NCBI GenBank assembly: GCA_046262415.1
Contig: JBHEMU010000146.1
Location: forward strand, 1-64,000
Reading direction: 5' to 3'
Origin: JACDAS01 sp046262415
Lineage (GTDB): Bacteria; Actinomycetota; Thermoleophilia; Gaiellales; Gaiellaceae
DNA: 64,000 nucleotides
Both the position numbers and the translations under genes were made by a program. Below the pieces are notes generated by a model, which was given only the letters and a program-made list of their open reading frames with translations, ran no database searches and was not told the DNA's origin. Shown here piece by piece: positions 7,993-15,785 of this stretch (position 1 is the first letter of the stretch; every line of letters begins with the position of its first letter).

Positions 7993-9288
7993 GTGTCCGA
8001 TCGACTCTCGCGAGAGAACCCAGATCGCGTCGTGCGAGAGAACATGCGCATCCGGGTTGATGGGCGCTTAACTCAGCGTACGGCGCTGTGGGTTCTCGCA
8101 AGGATCAGGGAAGTAACGAGCGCGGGCGGACAAGACGAGCTCATTCTTGATTTCGAGCGATGTACGCGTGCGTGGCCGGACGGGATGTGCACACTCGTCT
8201 GTGAGGTCGCCCGCCTGCGAGGAGCCGGCTACGAGTTTGACCTAATCATTCCGCGGGACGAGACCTTACAGCGGCTCTTCATGAACGCGAACTGGGCGCA
8301 CTTCATTGCTCCCGGACGGTACGAGCCCTTTGACATGCGGACGCCCTTCCACCTCCCGGCGACCTGGTACGACGCAGGCTCGCACAAGGAGATCGTCGAT
8401 CAGATTGTTGAGATCGTCATGGGGAGCATGGAGATCGAACGCCCGGTCTTGGCGGGCCTCGAGTGGTCGGTCAACGAGATCACTGACAACGTTCTCAACC
8501 ACGCCGAGTCACCACGGGGCGGGCTCGTCCAGGTCGTCACTCAGCGGGAGAATCGTCGCATCCAGTTCGTAGTCGCGGACGGCGGCAGAGGAGTGCTGGC
8601 GTCGATGAGGGACGGCTTCCCCCACCTCAGGGACGATGCCGAGGCCATCGGAGAAGCAGTCAAGCAAGGGGTGACGCGGAATCCAGAGATCGGACAGGGA
8701 AACGGGTTGGCAGGAACCCTCCGCATCGCCGCTCTGTCGAACGGATCGTTTTCGATTCTTTCCGGCCAGGCGTTTTTCTCGGTCTATCCCAACGCCGCGA
8801 CAGGGGAACACGGAGATCACATGTCCCGCCTGGCGCAGCCGGAACGGTTCGATGGCACAGTCGTCACTGCCGACTTTGATTCCTCTGCACCGCTTCGTCT
8901 TCAGGAAGCCCTTGGGTTCAAAGACGACTGGGAGCCCTTCGACATGATCGACGCCGCCTATCTGTCGAGTGACGGCCAGAGGTTGACCATTCAACTACGC
9001 AACGAAACGGCAGGCTTCGGCTCCCGCATTGCTGGGGAGCAGGTACGGGCGAAATGTCTCAACCTCTTGCGGGGCGAGCCTTCGATTCCACTGATCCTCG
9101 ACTGGGCGGGTGTTCCGCTCGTATCGAGTAGCTTTGCTGACGAAGCCATCGGAAAGCTCTTTCTCGAGCTCGGGCCCCTGGCTTTTGGAAGCCGGCTTCA
9201 CAACGTCAACATGGAGCCGCTGGTTCGGTCGCTCATTGAGCGAGCGATCCTCCAGCGCATGGCCCACCAGCAGCAAGGCGGGCTATAA
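7993..9288 (+). CDS. STAS-like / GHKL ATPase / DUF4325 three-domain protein
   Basis: This 431-residue protein has three parts. Residues about 18-110 form a STAS-like unit (IRVDGRLTQRT, ELILDFERC). Residues about 150-265 form a GHKL ATPase related to anti-sigma kinases: N-box NEITDNVLNHAE near 161, D-x-G-x-G box VVADGGRGV near 194, and G2 box GQGNGLAGT near 234. Residues about 340-430 match the STAS-like DUF4325 (LILDWAGVPLVSSSFADEAI). The arrangement suggests an ATP-dependent switch that holds its own STAS partners. The GTG at 7993 fits a leaderless promoter; the ATG at 8044 is the alternative and would remove little. Codons are noticeably richer in A/T third positions than in the flanking genes, pointing to transfer. 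DUF3800 follows 643 bp downstream. Confidence 0.85.
   Translation: MSDRLSRENPDRVVRENMRIRVDGRLTQRTALWVLARIREVTSAGGQDELILDFERCTRAWPDGMCTLVCEVARLRGAGYEFDLIIPRDETLQRLFMNANWAHFIAPGRYEPFDMRTPFHLPATWYDAGSHKEIVDQIVEIVMGSMEIERPVLAGLEWSVNEITDNVLNHAESPRGGLVQVVTQRENRRIQFVVADGGRGVLASMRDGFPHLRDDAEAIGEAVKQGVTRNPEIGQGNGLAGTLRIAALSNGSFSILSGQAFFSVYPNAATGEHGDHMSRLAQPERFDGTVVTADFDSSAPLRLQEALGFKDDWEPFDMIDAAYLSSDGQRLTIQLRNETAGFGSRIAGEQVRAKCLNLLRGEPSIPLILDWAGVPLVSSSFADEAIGKLFLELGPLAFGSRLHNVNMEPLVRSLIERAILQRMAHQQQGGL
8005..8043 (+). repeat. palindrome and 10-bp direct repeat at the 5' end of the STAS/GHKL gene
   Basis: A perfect 12-bp palindrome, CTCTCGCGAGAG, lies at 8005-8016. The ten bases GCGAGAGAAC occur at 8010-8019 and again at 8034-8043, 24 bp apart on the same face of the helix, the second copy abutting the ATG at 8044. 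This is the layout of an operator. No regulator can be assigned; the adjacent HTH protein is one candidate. The repeat lies inside the coding region if the GTG at 7993 is used. Confidence 0.35.
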
Positions 9289-9299
9289 GGACCCCGAAC

Positions 9300-9626
9300 G
9301 TCGCGGGAAGTGCTGGTTGGTACTGACGCCACGACTCCGTCGTGATGAGCAGGGTCACGCGGTCGAGGAAGTAGCCGGACAACTCATAGCGCCTGTCGCT
9401 CAGCGAGCTTGAGATCGGTTCCTTGCGGCTCGTAATCTCGCCATAGGCTTGCCCGAAGGACATGGCAACCCTCCACACGACAGCCGTAACGACAGGCGTA
9501 CCCGAGCAGGGGCGACTCGTCGAGGTCCGAGCACGGCCGTGGGTTGTCGCCGAAGTCGCGAGGAGCGCTCTGCGGGGCCCGCACTCGAGCCGGGTGAACT
9601 GCGGCACCTCGTAACGCTGCGGCCAA
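9300..9626 (-). pseudogene. possible decayed, frame-split gene
   Basis: In one minus frame (stop at 9384) the text reads SPLLGYACRYGCRVEGCHVL and then WRDYEPQGTD. In the overlapping frame it continues as ITSRKEPISSSLSDRRYEL and SGYFLDRVTLLITTES. Both pieces look coding, and the join would need one indel near 9400-9430. The Cys-rich start recalls small actinobacterial proteins with a CxCGxxGC-type motif, but this is only a resemblance. No product is proposed. Confidence 0.25.
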
Positions 9627-9917
9627 CCGCGTTCAGCAGGCCCCGCCTCGGACAGCAAGCGCTTGTCGCCGTTCAGCCTTGAATCGGGAGCCGAGAGACG
9701 TCCATCACTGTTTGACAAGGGATGACGAGAATGCACCCCGTCAAGGCGGACCGGTCTGAAGACCATCGAGCTCGAGCGTCTCAGGGTCAGCAAGGCTTTC
9801 GACACGGTTGCCGCAGTTAGGTATCCGGCTCATGGAAGGGGCCAGCTGTGCGTGCCGCAGCACAGAAGGTGGCGGCCTGCGCGACTGCCGCGATACGCCC
9901 GTTGACACCTCCTCGGC

Positions 9918-9923
9918 TATGGT
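9918..9923 (+). promoter_or_regulatory. candidate leaderless -10 box (TATGGT) for the DUF3800 gene
   Basis: TATGGT is followed by 8 bases and the ATG at 9932, the leaderless spacing seen elsewhere in the window. A TTGACA at 9902-9907 is too close (10-bp spacer) to serve as its -35. Confidence 0.4.
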
Positions 9924-9931
9924 CCCCCGGA

Positions 9932-10690
9932 ATGGCAACAGCCACCACGATCAACATCAAGCTGCGTCGGAACCACAGGACGGCGGCCGCGTTTCTCGAT
10001 GAGACGGGAATAATTGCGAAGGACCGGTTCTTCGCCGTCGGTTGTCTCATCCTCCCAGAGCCACACGAGGTTCTGAGAAAGGTGCAGAAGCTTCGAGATA
10101 GGCGCCACTGGTATGGTGAAATCAAGTGGGTCGATTTGACGATGACGAGCCTGTCGTTGTATAAGGCATTGATTGATATCGCTGCGACCAGCGCCGCTCG
10201 GTACTCTTGTTTCGTTTCTGACCGCGATGTCGCAGACCCGGTGGCCCGTTTCTCCAATGATCCGTGGCTGGCGTATCAAAAACTCGCATCGCAGCTTCTG
10301 ATCGGAAGCGTCAGACCATTCGAACTTTTGAGTGTCATGATCGACAACTATTCGACTCCCGACCAGATTGTGTTGGAGAAGGAGATTCGCGACCACGTCA
10401 ACTCACGCCTTGGTTGTCTAGCTGCGACGACTGTTTGTCGCTTGGACTCGAAATCGAGCGATGGCTTGCAGTTGGTCGATGTCCTGACCGGTGCGGTTGC
10501 GTTCGAGTACAGGCAAGACGCAGGACTTGCCGGAAGTCGAGGCGCCAAAGCTCGTGCCGCCACGCACCTCCGGAACGCATTTGGCGTTGCAACGGTGCTT
10601 GGCGGCTGTCGCACGACAAGCCTAAACGTGGCCGTCTACCGCAACCCCACACAGGCTCAGGCCGCACTCGCCACGCAGCCATCTGCATGA
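9932..10690 (+). CDS. DUF3800 family protein (predicted RNase H-like nuclease fold)
   Basis: This 252-residue protein has the DUF3800 signature: AAAFLDETG with Asp23 at the N-terminal strand, an acidic residue in YGEIKWVDL near 65-73, and the C-terminal LQLVDVLTGAVAF with Asp183. These acidic residues would form a metal site in the predicted RNase H-like fold; catalysis has not been assigned for most members. DUF3800 proteins are often found in accessory and defence-type islands. Codon usage is less GC3-biased than in flanking polysaccharide genes and matches the STAS/GHKL gene, so the two probably arrived together. The ATG at 9932 was chosen for the leaderless box upstream. Confidence 0.85.
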   Translation: MATATTINIKLRRNHRTAAAFLDETGIIAKDRFFAVGCLILPEPHEVLRKVQKLRDRRHWYGEIKWVDLTMTSLSLYKALIDIAATSAARYSCFVSDRDVADPVARFSNDPWLAYQKLASQLLIGSVRPFELLSVMIDNYSTPDQIVLEKEIRDHVNSRLGCLAATTVCRLDSKSSDGLQLVDVLTGAVAFEYRQDAGLAGSRGAKARAATHLRNAFGVATVLGGCRTTSLNVAVYRNPTQAQAALATQPSA

Positions 10691-11084
10691 CCGACCGACA
10701 CGAGCCGCTGATAACTGTTCCCGTGGTGCTATACTACCAGTGCGGGTGAGGGCCTCCGGCCTTTAACCCGCTTTCTGCTTGGTGAGATGCTTTCAGGGTG
10801 GCGATGAGACCATTCGCTAGGCCGTGCCCAGGCAGCTCGTAGCCGAGAGAGCGCGCCCGGCGCCCTCAAGGAGGTCACGGTGGCACGTTTATGCCAGCGC
10901 TCGCACCACACCAGGGCAGTGGCCCTACGAAGGAGCTGTATCGCTCATCTCTCGACCCGTCACGCCGCCTTCAAGGCGGAGTCCGCTTGGTCCGTCGCAG
11001 AACCAGCACATATTCACGGTCGATATTGGCGCCGCTTCGCCTGGGTCTTTCTGCCGCAATTGCTCGAGGGCTTGCGCTATCGGG
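10691..11084. other. 394-bp gap after DUF3800
   Basis: It holds a TATACT box (10730-10735), a strong hairpin followed by T residues (10742-10775), and about 300 bp without a convincing gene. On the minus strand, 10925-11084 reads a short protein-like piece (QALEQLRQKDPGEAAPIST and NMCWFCDGPSGLRLEGG) that enters the DUF2304 gene, possibly a leftover of an inserted element. This is the right edge of the insertion; I see no clear attachment-site repeat. Confidence 0.45.
10742..10775 (+). terminator. two-part hairpin followed by TTTC, likely intrinsic terminator
   Basis: GCGGGT (10742-10747) pairs with ACCCGC (10766-10771). Inside, AGGGCC (10749-10754) pairs with GGCCTT (10758-10763) around a TCC loop, one pair being G-T. 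TTTC follows. This would end transcription of the DUF3800 gene 51 bp upstream. TATACT at 10730-10735 would place a transcript start at the foot of the hairpin, so a small structured RNA is an alternative. Confidence 0.5.
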
Positions 11085-11462
11085 CTAGCGCCGCCGCGGC
11101 TCGGAACCGCCCCCATCGCCCTCCCGCAACTCGGACTCGAGAATCGCCAGCCGCTGCGCCAGGATCGTGTTCTGGTCGGAGAGCTTCGAGATCACGGTCG
11201 AGTAGTGGAGGAGCACCGCGAGGATGAAGAGCGAGCCGACCGCGAAGAGGACGGCCGGGGGGTAGGTCTGGATCCCGACCCAGCCGGCGATCGTGTTCAG
11301 CCCGCCTCGCCACAGCGAGAGGGCGAGGATGACGAGGCCGGTGGCAAGCCAGAGGATCCCGTACCGCTCCCGCAGGCGGCGGCTGCGGATCAGCTCGAAG
11401 ATCACGAGCAGGAGCAGCACCGACGCGGTTGCGGCGATGATCGAGACGCGCAGCGGAGTCAT
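11085..11462 (-). CDS. DUF2304 small membrane protein
   Basis: This 125-residue protein has three hydrophobic segments at about residues 6-26, 36-54 and 67-88. Between them is the family-typical basic turn RSRRLRERYGILWLATG, and a C-terminal coiled-coil-like helix follows (SKLSDQNTILAQRLAILESE). DUF2304 proteins are regularly encoded next to a GT2 enzyme lacking its own membrane helices, as here, and are thought to be its membrane partner. The ATG overlaps the GT2 stop by 4 bp (ATGA). It is the last gene of the minus-strand run starting at 15770. Confidence 0.9.
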   Translation of the reverse strand: MTPLRVSIIAATASVLLLLVIFELIRSRRLRERYGILWLATGLVILALSLWRGGLNTIAGWVGIQTYPPAVLFAVGSLFILAVLLHYSTVISKLSDQNTILAQRLAILESELREGDGGGSEPRRR

Positions 11463-12226
11463 CGTCCCTCCTTCTCGAACGGCACGGCGTTGCGGCGGAA
11501 GATGCCGACGAAGATCGCCAGCAGCACCTTGACCATGTAGTAGATCGAGCGGACGGCGGTGATGGAGGAGCGGCCGCCGAGGCGCTCGCGCATCGAGACG
11601 GGAACCTCGCGCAGCCGGAGGCGGTGCTTGACGACCATCACCGTCGCTTCGACCTCCGGGTAGTCGTGCGGGTAGTCGGCGGCGAAGAGGGCGATGCCGT
11701 GGCGGTTGAGCGCCTGAAAGCCCGAGGTCGTGTCCGTGACGCGCTGTCGCACGAGGCCGGACACGATCCACGCCAGGAGGCGGATCCCCACCCGCCGCGA
11801 GCGGGACGAGCGGTAGCCCTGCGACCCGGCGAAGCGGGAGCCGACGACGATGTCGGCCTCGCCGTCGAGGAGGGGCGCGAGGATCTTCCCGAGCTCGGCA
11901 GGGTCGTGCTGCCCGTCGCCGTCGAGCCGCACCGCGAGGTCGTACCCGCGCTCGAAGGCGTAGCGGAAGCCGGTCTGGACGCAGCCGCCGATCCCGAGGT
12001 TGAAGGGGAGGCGGAGGACGTGGGCGCCGGCGGCCGCCGCCACCTGCACCGTCCGGTCGGAGGAGCCGTCGTCGACGACGACGATCTCGAAGCCGGGGTC
12101 GTAGGCCCGCAGCTCCTCGATCACGCCGGCGACGTTCGCCTCCTCGTTCAGAGCGGGGACGATCGCGATCCGGCGCAGCTCGCGCAGGCGCGGGTCGATG
12201 ACGGCCCGCGCCGCCGCCTCAGCCAC
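11459..12226 (-). CDS. family 2 glycosyltransferase (dolichol-phosphate-mannose-synthase-like)
   Basis: This 255-residue GT-A enzyme opens with RIAIVPALNEEANVAGVI. It carries EIVVVDDGSSDRT, the metal-binding RLDGDGQHDP (DxD type), and a TDTTSGFQALNR acceptor region. It has no C-terminal transmembrane pair, which the DUF2304 neighbour may supply. It likely loads a sugar onto a polyprenyl phosphate. The GTG start at 12226 overlaps the stop of the upstream glycosyltransferase by 8 bp; the long frame upstream of it is the shadow of that gene. Confidence 0.9.
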   Translation of the reverse strand: MAEAAARAVIDPRLRELRRIAIVPALNEEANVAGVIEELRAYDPGFEIVVVDDGSSDRTVQVAAAAGAHVLRLPFNLGIGGCVQTGFRYAFERGYDLAVRLDGDGQHDPAELGKILAPLLDGEADIVVGSRFAGSQGYRSSRSRRVGIRLLAWIVSGLVRQRVTDTTSGFQALNRHGIALFAADYPHDYPEVEATVMVVKHRLRLREVPVSMRERLGGRSSITAVRSIYYMVKVLLAIFVGIFRRNAVPFEKEGR

Positions 12227-13454
12227 GGCCTGCGGCCGCCGCCGCGGGCTCCGAGGCCGCCGCCGCCGACACGAGCTCGAGCAGCCTGCGGGCCCGGTGC
12301 ACGTACGTGTGCTCGTCGAGGGCCCGCTCGCGGGCCCGCGCCCCGAGCGCCTCGGCCGCCCCCGGGTCGTCGAGGAGGGCGCGGTAGACCTCCTGCGCCT
12401 CGCCGGTGCTCGAGACGACGACCAGCTCCGAACCCGGCTCGAACCAGCGCTCGACCCCGGCGTAGGGATTCGAGACGATCGCCGCACCGGCCATGGCCAG
12501 CTCGAACGGGCGCGCCGTGGACGACGACTCGACGGTGGCGTGCGTCCGGCGAGTCAGGTTGAGGTTGATCCGGCTGGCGGAGATCGCGCGCGGAAAGGCG
12601 TTGTACGGCACGTCGCCAACGAGCCGCGCGCGCCCGGTGTCCCCCTGGAAGTCGCGCCCCCCGAGCGCGAAGTCGACGTCCGGCAGGTTCCGGCTCGGCT
12701 CGCCGACGAGGTGGCGCATCCAGTCGCGCCGGAACTTGTCGCCGTAGCCGTAGAAGAAGACGTCGCGCTCCTTGTCGACCGGGAGCGGCCGGAAGAGTTG
12801 CGGGTCGGCGCCCCAGAACACGGCCTCGGCCCGGCGCGCTCCCAGCTCCCGCAGCCGGGGCAAACCCCCCTCGGAGTTGGACACGACCAGGTCGTACTCG
12901 CCGGGATCGGCGCCGTGGTAGTAGTTGAAACCGGTGTCCATGCCGCCGAACTCGGGGAGGCTCATCGGCACGTCGCCGTCGTAGAAGACGACCGGGACGC
13001 CGAAGCGCTCGCGCAGAGCGGCCGGGATCCCGCGCAGGTGGCTCATCGGCACGGTGAAGACGATCACCGCGTCGACGTCCCGCTCCCGCTCGAGAATGCC
13101 CTCCAGATGCCGCTGCCAGCGCGGCGTCACCCAGCGCCAGATCGCCGCGCGGACGGCGCGGTCGGCGCCCGAGTCGGCCGGCGACTCCTCCGCGCGCCGC
13201 AGGTACGAGTCGCCCCGCACGCGCGCGACCACGTCCCGCGCCTTCGCGAAGGCCTCGCCCTCGCGGTAGCAGGGGTTCGGCTCCGTGCGCCACCACGGCG
13301 ACTCGACCGCCCGGCCGCGGTACGGCGTCACGATCAGGTCGCACCCGGCCTCGCAGAGTCCCTTCCAGAGCTGCCACCAGGCAGGAGTGCAGCCGTAGCG
13401 GTAGTCGAGGTCGACCGCAGAGGCGACCGCGAGCAGCTTGGACGCGGCCTTCAT
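12219..13454 (-). CDS. CgeB-like glycosyltransferase (GT-B, group 1 type)
   Basis: This 411-residue GT-B protein has an N-terminal half with DAVIVFTVPMSHLRGIPAAL and VPVVFYDGDVPMSLPEFGG. The C-terminal half has NLTRRTHATVESSSTARPFE, MAGAAIVSNPYAGVERWFEP and a final EHTYVHRARRLLELV helix, as in CgeB/Glyco_trans_1_2 proteins. The donor and acceptor are unknown. The ATG overlaps the stop of the methyltransferase by 4 bp, so these genes form one transcript. The C-terminal 15 residues are an Ala-rich tail. Confidence 0.85.
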   Translation of the reverse strand: MKAASKLLAVASAVDLDYRYGCTPAWWQLWKGLCEAGCDLIVTPYRGRAVESPWWRTEPNPCYREGEAFAKARDVVARVRGDSYLRRAEESPADSGADRAVRAAIWRWVTPRWQRHLEGILERERDVDAVIVFTVPMSHLRGIPAALRERFGVPVVFYDGDVPMSLPEFGGMDTGFNYYHGADPGEYDLVVSNSEGGLPRLRELGARRAEAVFWGADPQLFRPLPVDKERDVFFYGYGDKFRRDWMRHLVGEPSRNLPDVDFALGGRDFQGDTGRARLVGDVPYNAFPRAISASRINLNLTRRTHATVESSSTARPFELAMAGAAIVSNPYAGVERWFEPGSELVVVSSTGEAQEVYRALLDDPGAAEALGARARERALDEHTYVHRARRLLELVSAAAASEPAAAAAGRG

Positions 13455-14221
13455 TCCGGGTCAGTCTGCCGGAAGCAGACGAAGACCTCGGTCACGTAAG
13501 GGAACGGAAACCGCTCGGGCAGGCCGAGGTCGTCGGCGGCCGCGACGAGCTCGTCGAGCAGGGCGGCCCGCTCGACGGGGTCCATCAGGGCGACATAGCT
13601 GACCGAGTGGAAGCGGTCGCGCAGCAGGCGCCGGTCGAACTCCTGCGCCCAGGGGCGCCGCCACTCCTCCCACTCTCCGAAGAACGCGCGCCGCACGGGG
13701 TGGTCGTACTCGAGCTCCCACTCGCGCGTCGCCGCCCGGTCTCGATGCGGCTTGACGAGCGCCTCGAGGCGCGCCTGGAGCGGATCCGACTGGTCGCGCG
13801 TGTTCCAGACGAGCGCGAGGCCGGCGTCGGGCCGTGGCGCGAGCACCCGCGCGATCTCGGGGTAGGCACGGTCACGGTCGAACCAGTGGAAGGCGTGGGC
13901 GACCGTGACCGCGTCGACGGCGCCGTCCGGAAGGGGGATCGCCTCCGCCACGCCCTCGTGCACCTCCACCCCCGGCGAGGTCGCGCGAAGCTGCTCCCGC
14001 ATCTCCGCCCGGGGCTCGACGGCGACGACCTCCGCCCCCGTCCCCACCAGCTCGCGCGTCAGCTTGCCCGTGCCGGCAGCCAGGTCGAGGACGCGGCGTC
14101 CCGGGCGGAGCCCGAGCCGGCCGGCGAGGTGGACGATCGCCTCCGCGGGAAAGCCGGGGCGCGCCTGCTCGTAGACGTCGGCGACACCGGCGAAGCTCCG
14201 GGCGACGGGGTGGATGCTCAC
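13451..14221 (-). CDS. class I SAM-dependent methyltransferase
   Basis: This 256-residue Methyltransf_11-type enzyme has motif I RRVLDLAAGTGKLTREL, the acidic strand end VVAVEPRAEM, motif III-like VTVAHAFHWFDRDRAY, and LALVWNTRDQSDPL. The AHAFHWFD stretch is common in small-molecule methyltransferases. The start is a GTG at 14221, 13 bases after the stop of the phosphoglycosyltransferase. It probably O-methylates a sugar of the polymer, an inference from position only. Confidence 0.87.
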   Translation of the reverse strand: MSIHPVARSFAGVADVYEQARPGFPAEAIVHLAGRLGLRPGRRVLDLAAGTGKLTRELVGTGAEVVAVEPRAEMREQLRATSPGVEVHEGVAEAIPLPDGAVDAVTVAHAFHWFDRDRAYPEIARVLAPRPDAGLALVWNTRDQSDPLQARLEALVKPHRDRAATREWELEYDHPVRRAFFGEWEEWRRPWAQEFDRRLLRDRFHSVSYVALMDPVERAALLDELVAAADDLGLPERFPFPYVTEVFVCFRQTDPE

Positions 14222-14234
14222 CCCGCTGCCGCGG

Positions 14235-15770
14235 TCAGTACGCGCCCCGCCGGCCCAGCACCGCCGGGATCGTCTTCGCCAGGATCGTGATGTCGAGCCA
14301 GATCGACCAGTTGTCCAGGTAGTAGAAGTCGAGCCGGACGAGGTCGTCGAAGGAAAGGCTCGACCGGCCGGAGATCTGCCACAGGCCCGTCATGCCGGGC
14401 AGCACGAAGTAGCGCTTGCGGTGCCAGTCCTCGAGCTGGGCGAAGTCCCGGACCGTCAGCGGACGCGGGCCGACGAGGCTCATCTCGCCGCGCAGGACGT
14501 TGAGGACGTTGGGGATCTCGTCCAGGGAGAGACGCCGGAGCACGACGCCGATCGGCGTGACACGCGGGTCGCTGCGCATCTTGAAGAGGGGGCCGTCCGC
14601 CTCGTTCGCGTGCTCGAGCTCGGCCTGGCGGTCGGCCGCGTCGGCGTACATCGTCCGGAACTTGATCATCCCGAACTCGCGCTCGTGCAGGCCGATGCGC
14701 CGGTCGCGGTAGAAGACGGGGCCCGGGGACGTGACCTTCACGAGCGCCGCGATCACGAACCAGAGCGGCAGGCCGAGGAGGATCACGACGCCGCTGGCGA
14801 CCACGTCGAACGAACGCTTGACCGCCCAGTCCGTCCCCGCGAACACGGGCGGGCGCAGCTCGAAGAGCGGGACCCCCTGGCCCGGGACGTACTCGCCGCG
14901 CTGGATCAGGAGCTCCGTCGTCTTCGGCGCCACGCGGACCCCGACCGCGTGGCGGTGGGCCTCCTCGACCACCTCCAGCAACTCCTGCTCGGACAGGTCC
15001 GAGTCGGTCACGATCAACTCGTCGACGTCCTGCTCGTCCAGGATCCGCGGCAGCGCCCGGAGCCCGCCGAGAACGGGCAGCCCGATCCCGTCCGGCGAGG
15101 AGGCGACGGCGCCGACGAAGTCGTAGGCGATCCCGCCGCGGCCGGCCCCGAGCGTGCGGTGCAGGTGCGAGACGTGCTCCCCCTCCCCGACCAGGAGCGC
15201 CCGCCGGCGGACGCCCGCGAGGCGCAGGAGCATCCCCGTCAGGCTGTCGTAGGTGACGCGGAAGAGGCCGATCAGGCTCGCGCTGAGGACGAGCGCCGTC
15301 GGGAAGATCGCGAAGGTGCCGAAGTCGTGGCCGGTCCCGAGCCCGAAGGCGAGCGTCAGCAGCGCCACGACGATCAGAGACGAGACGATCCGCCCGAAGC
15401 CGGTGCGGAACTCCCGCGGCGCGTACAGCCCGGCCTGCCAGAAGACGAGAAAGGTGACGAGCGAGAGAAAGGGCAGGAACTCGGCCTGGGCGTCCCACAG
15501 CACGTTCCAGCGGAGCGGCGTGTTGCCGCGGTAGATCTCGCGAAGCGCGAGTGCCCCGAACAGTCCCACACCGAGCCCGACGAGATCGAGGCTGACGAGC
15601 GCTCCGACGCTCCCGAGCCGCCGCGCTCCGGCGCGGAGCGGCCCGCGCGAGAGCAGGTACAGGCGCGTCGAGCGGATGTCCCCCTGCGGCAGCGGTAGGA
15701 CCCGCCCGAGGGCCTCCTCCGCCGGCGCGGTCAAGCGCTCGCCGGCCTCCGGCGCCTGCTTCATGGCCAC
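14235..15770 (-). CDS. polyprenyl-phosphate hexose-1-phosphate transferase (WbaP/exopolysaccharide type)
   Basis: This 511-residue initiating phosphoglycosyltransferase has four or five N-terminal membrane helices (about 50-150). A Rossmann-like middle domain follows (RALLVGEGEHVSHLHRTL near 190). The C-terminal catalytic sugar-transferase domain, from about 315, has the membrane re-entrant helix, the EFGMIKFRTMYADA segment, and RRLSLDEIPNVLNVLRGEM with the catalytic Asp-Glu, then SLVGPRP. It would transfer a sugar-1-phosphate to undecaprenyl phosphate, the first membrane step of repeat-unit synthesis. The GTG at 15770 follows a TAGAAT box; an ATG two codons later is possible. A second, short enzyme of this class is at 41014-41652. 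Confidence 0.93.
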   Translation of the reverse strand: MAMKQAPEAGERLTAPAEEALGRVLPLPQGDIRSTRLYLLSRGPLRAGARRLGSVGALVSLDLVGLGVGLFGALALREIYRGNTPLRWNVLWDAQAEFLPFLSLVTFLVFWQAGLYAPREFRTGFGRIVSSLIVVALLTLAFGLGTGHDFGTFAIFPTALVLSASLIGLFRVTYDSLTGMLLRLAGVRRRALLVGEGEHVSHLHRTLGAGRGGIAYDFVGAVASSPDGIGLPVLGGLRALPRILDEQDVDELIVTDSDLSEQELLEVVEEAHRHAVGVRVAPKTTELLIQRGEYVPGQGVPLFELRPPVFAGTDWAVKRSFDVVASGVVILLGLPLWFVIAALVKVTSPGPVFYRDRRIGLHEREFGMIKFRTMYADAADRQAELEHANEADGPLFKMRSDPRVTPIGVVLRRLSLDEIPNVLNVLRGEMSLVGPRPLTVRDFAQLEDWHRKRYFVLPGMTGLWQISGRSSLSFDDLVRLDFYYLDNWSIWLDITILAKTIPAVLGRRGAY

Positions 15771-15779
15771 GAACGCACC

Positions 15780-15785
15780 ATTCTA
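15780..15785 (-). promoter_or_regulatory. candidate leaderless -10 box (TAGAAT) for the 15770 gene
   Basis: TAGAAT on the minus strand is followed by 9 bases and the GTG at 15770. Its TAG is also the stop codon of the deacetylase-like gene, so the box is embedded in the end of that gene. Confidence 0.4.

Larger units (their letters stand above)
9289..9931. other. 643-bp gap between the STAS/GHKL and DUF3800 genes
   Basis: No intact gene is convincing here. The minus strand of 9300-9626 carries protein-like text split over two frames (see the pseudogene entry). The rest (9627-9917) shows only short frames with mixed codon usage. A TANNNT box at 9918 precedes the DUF3800 gene. The stretch looks like decayed insertion DNA. 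Confidence 0.5.

Noticed and set aside
9449..9682. A 77-codon plus-strand frame in the accessory gap
   Set aside because: Composition is unlike a protein, and the opposite strand carries the more coding-like text.
9902..9923. TTGACA followed by TATGGT as a sigma-70 promoter
   Set aside because: The spacer is 10 bp, far too short; only the TATGGT box with leaderless spacing is retained.
10740..10775. GTGCG start of a group II intron
   Set aside because: No domain V hairpin and no reverse transcriptase gene are seen nearby.
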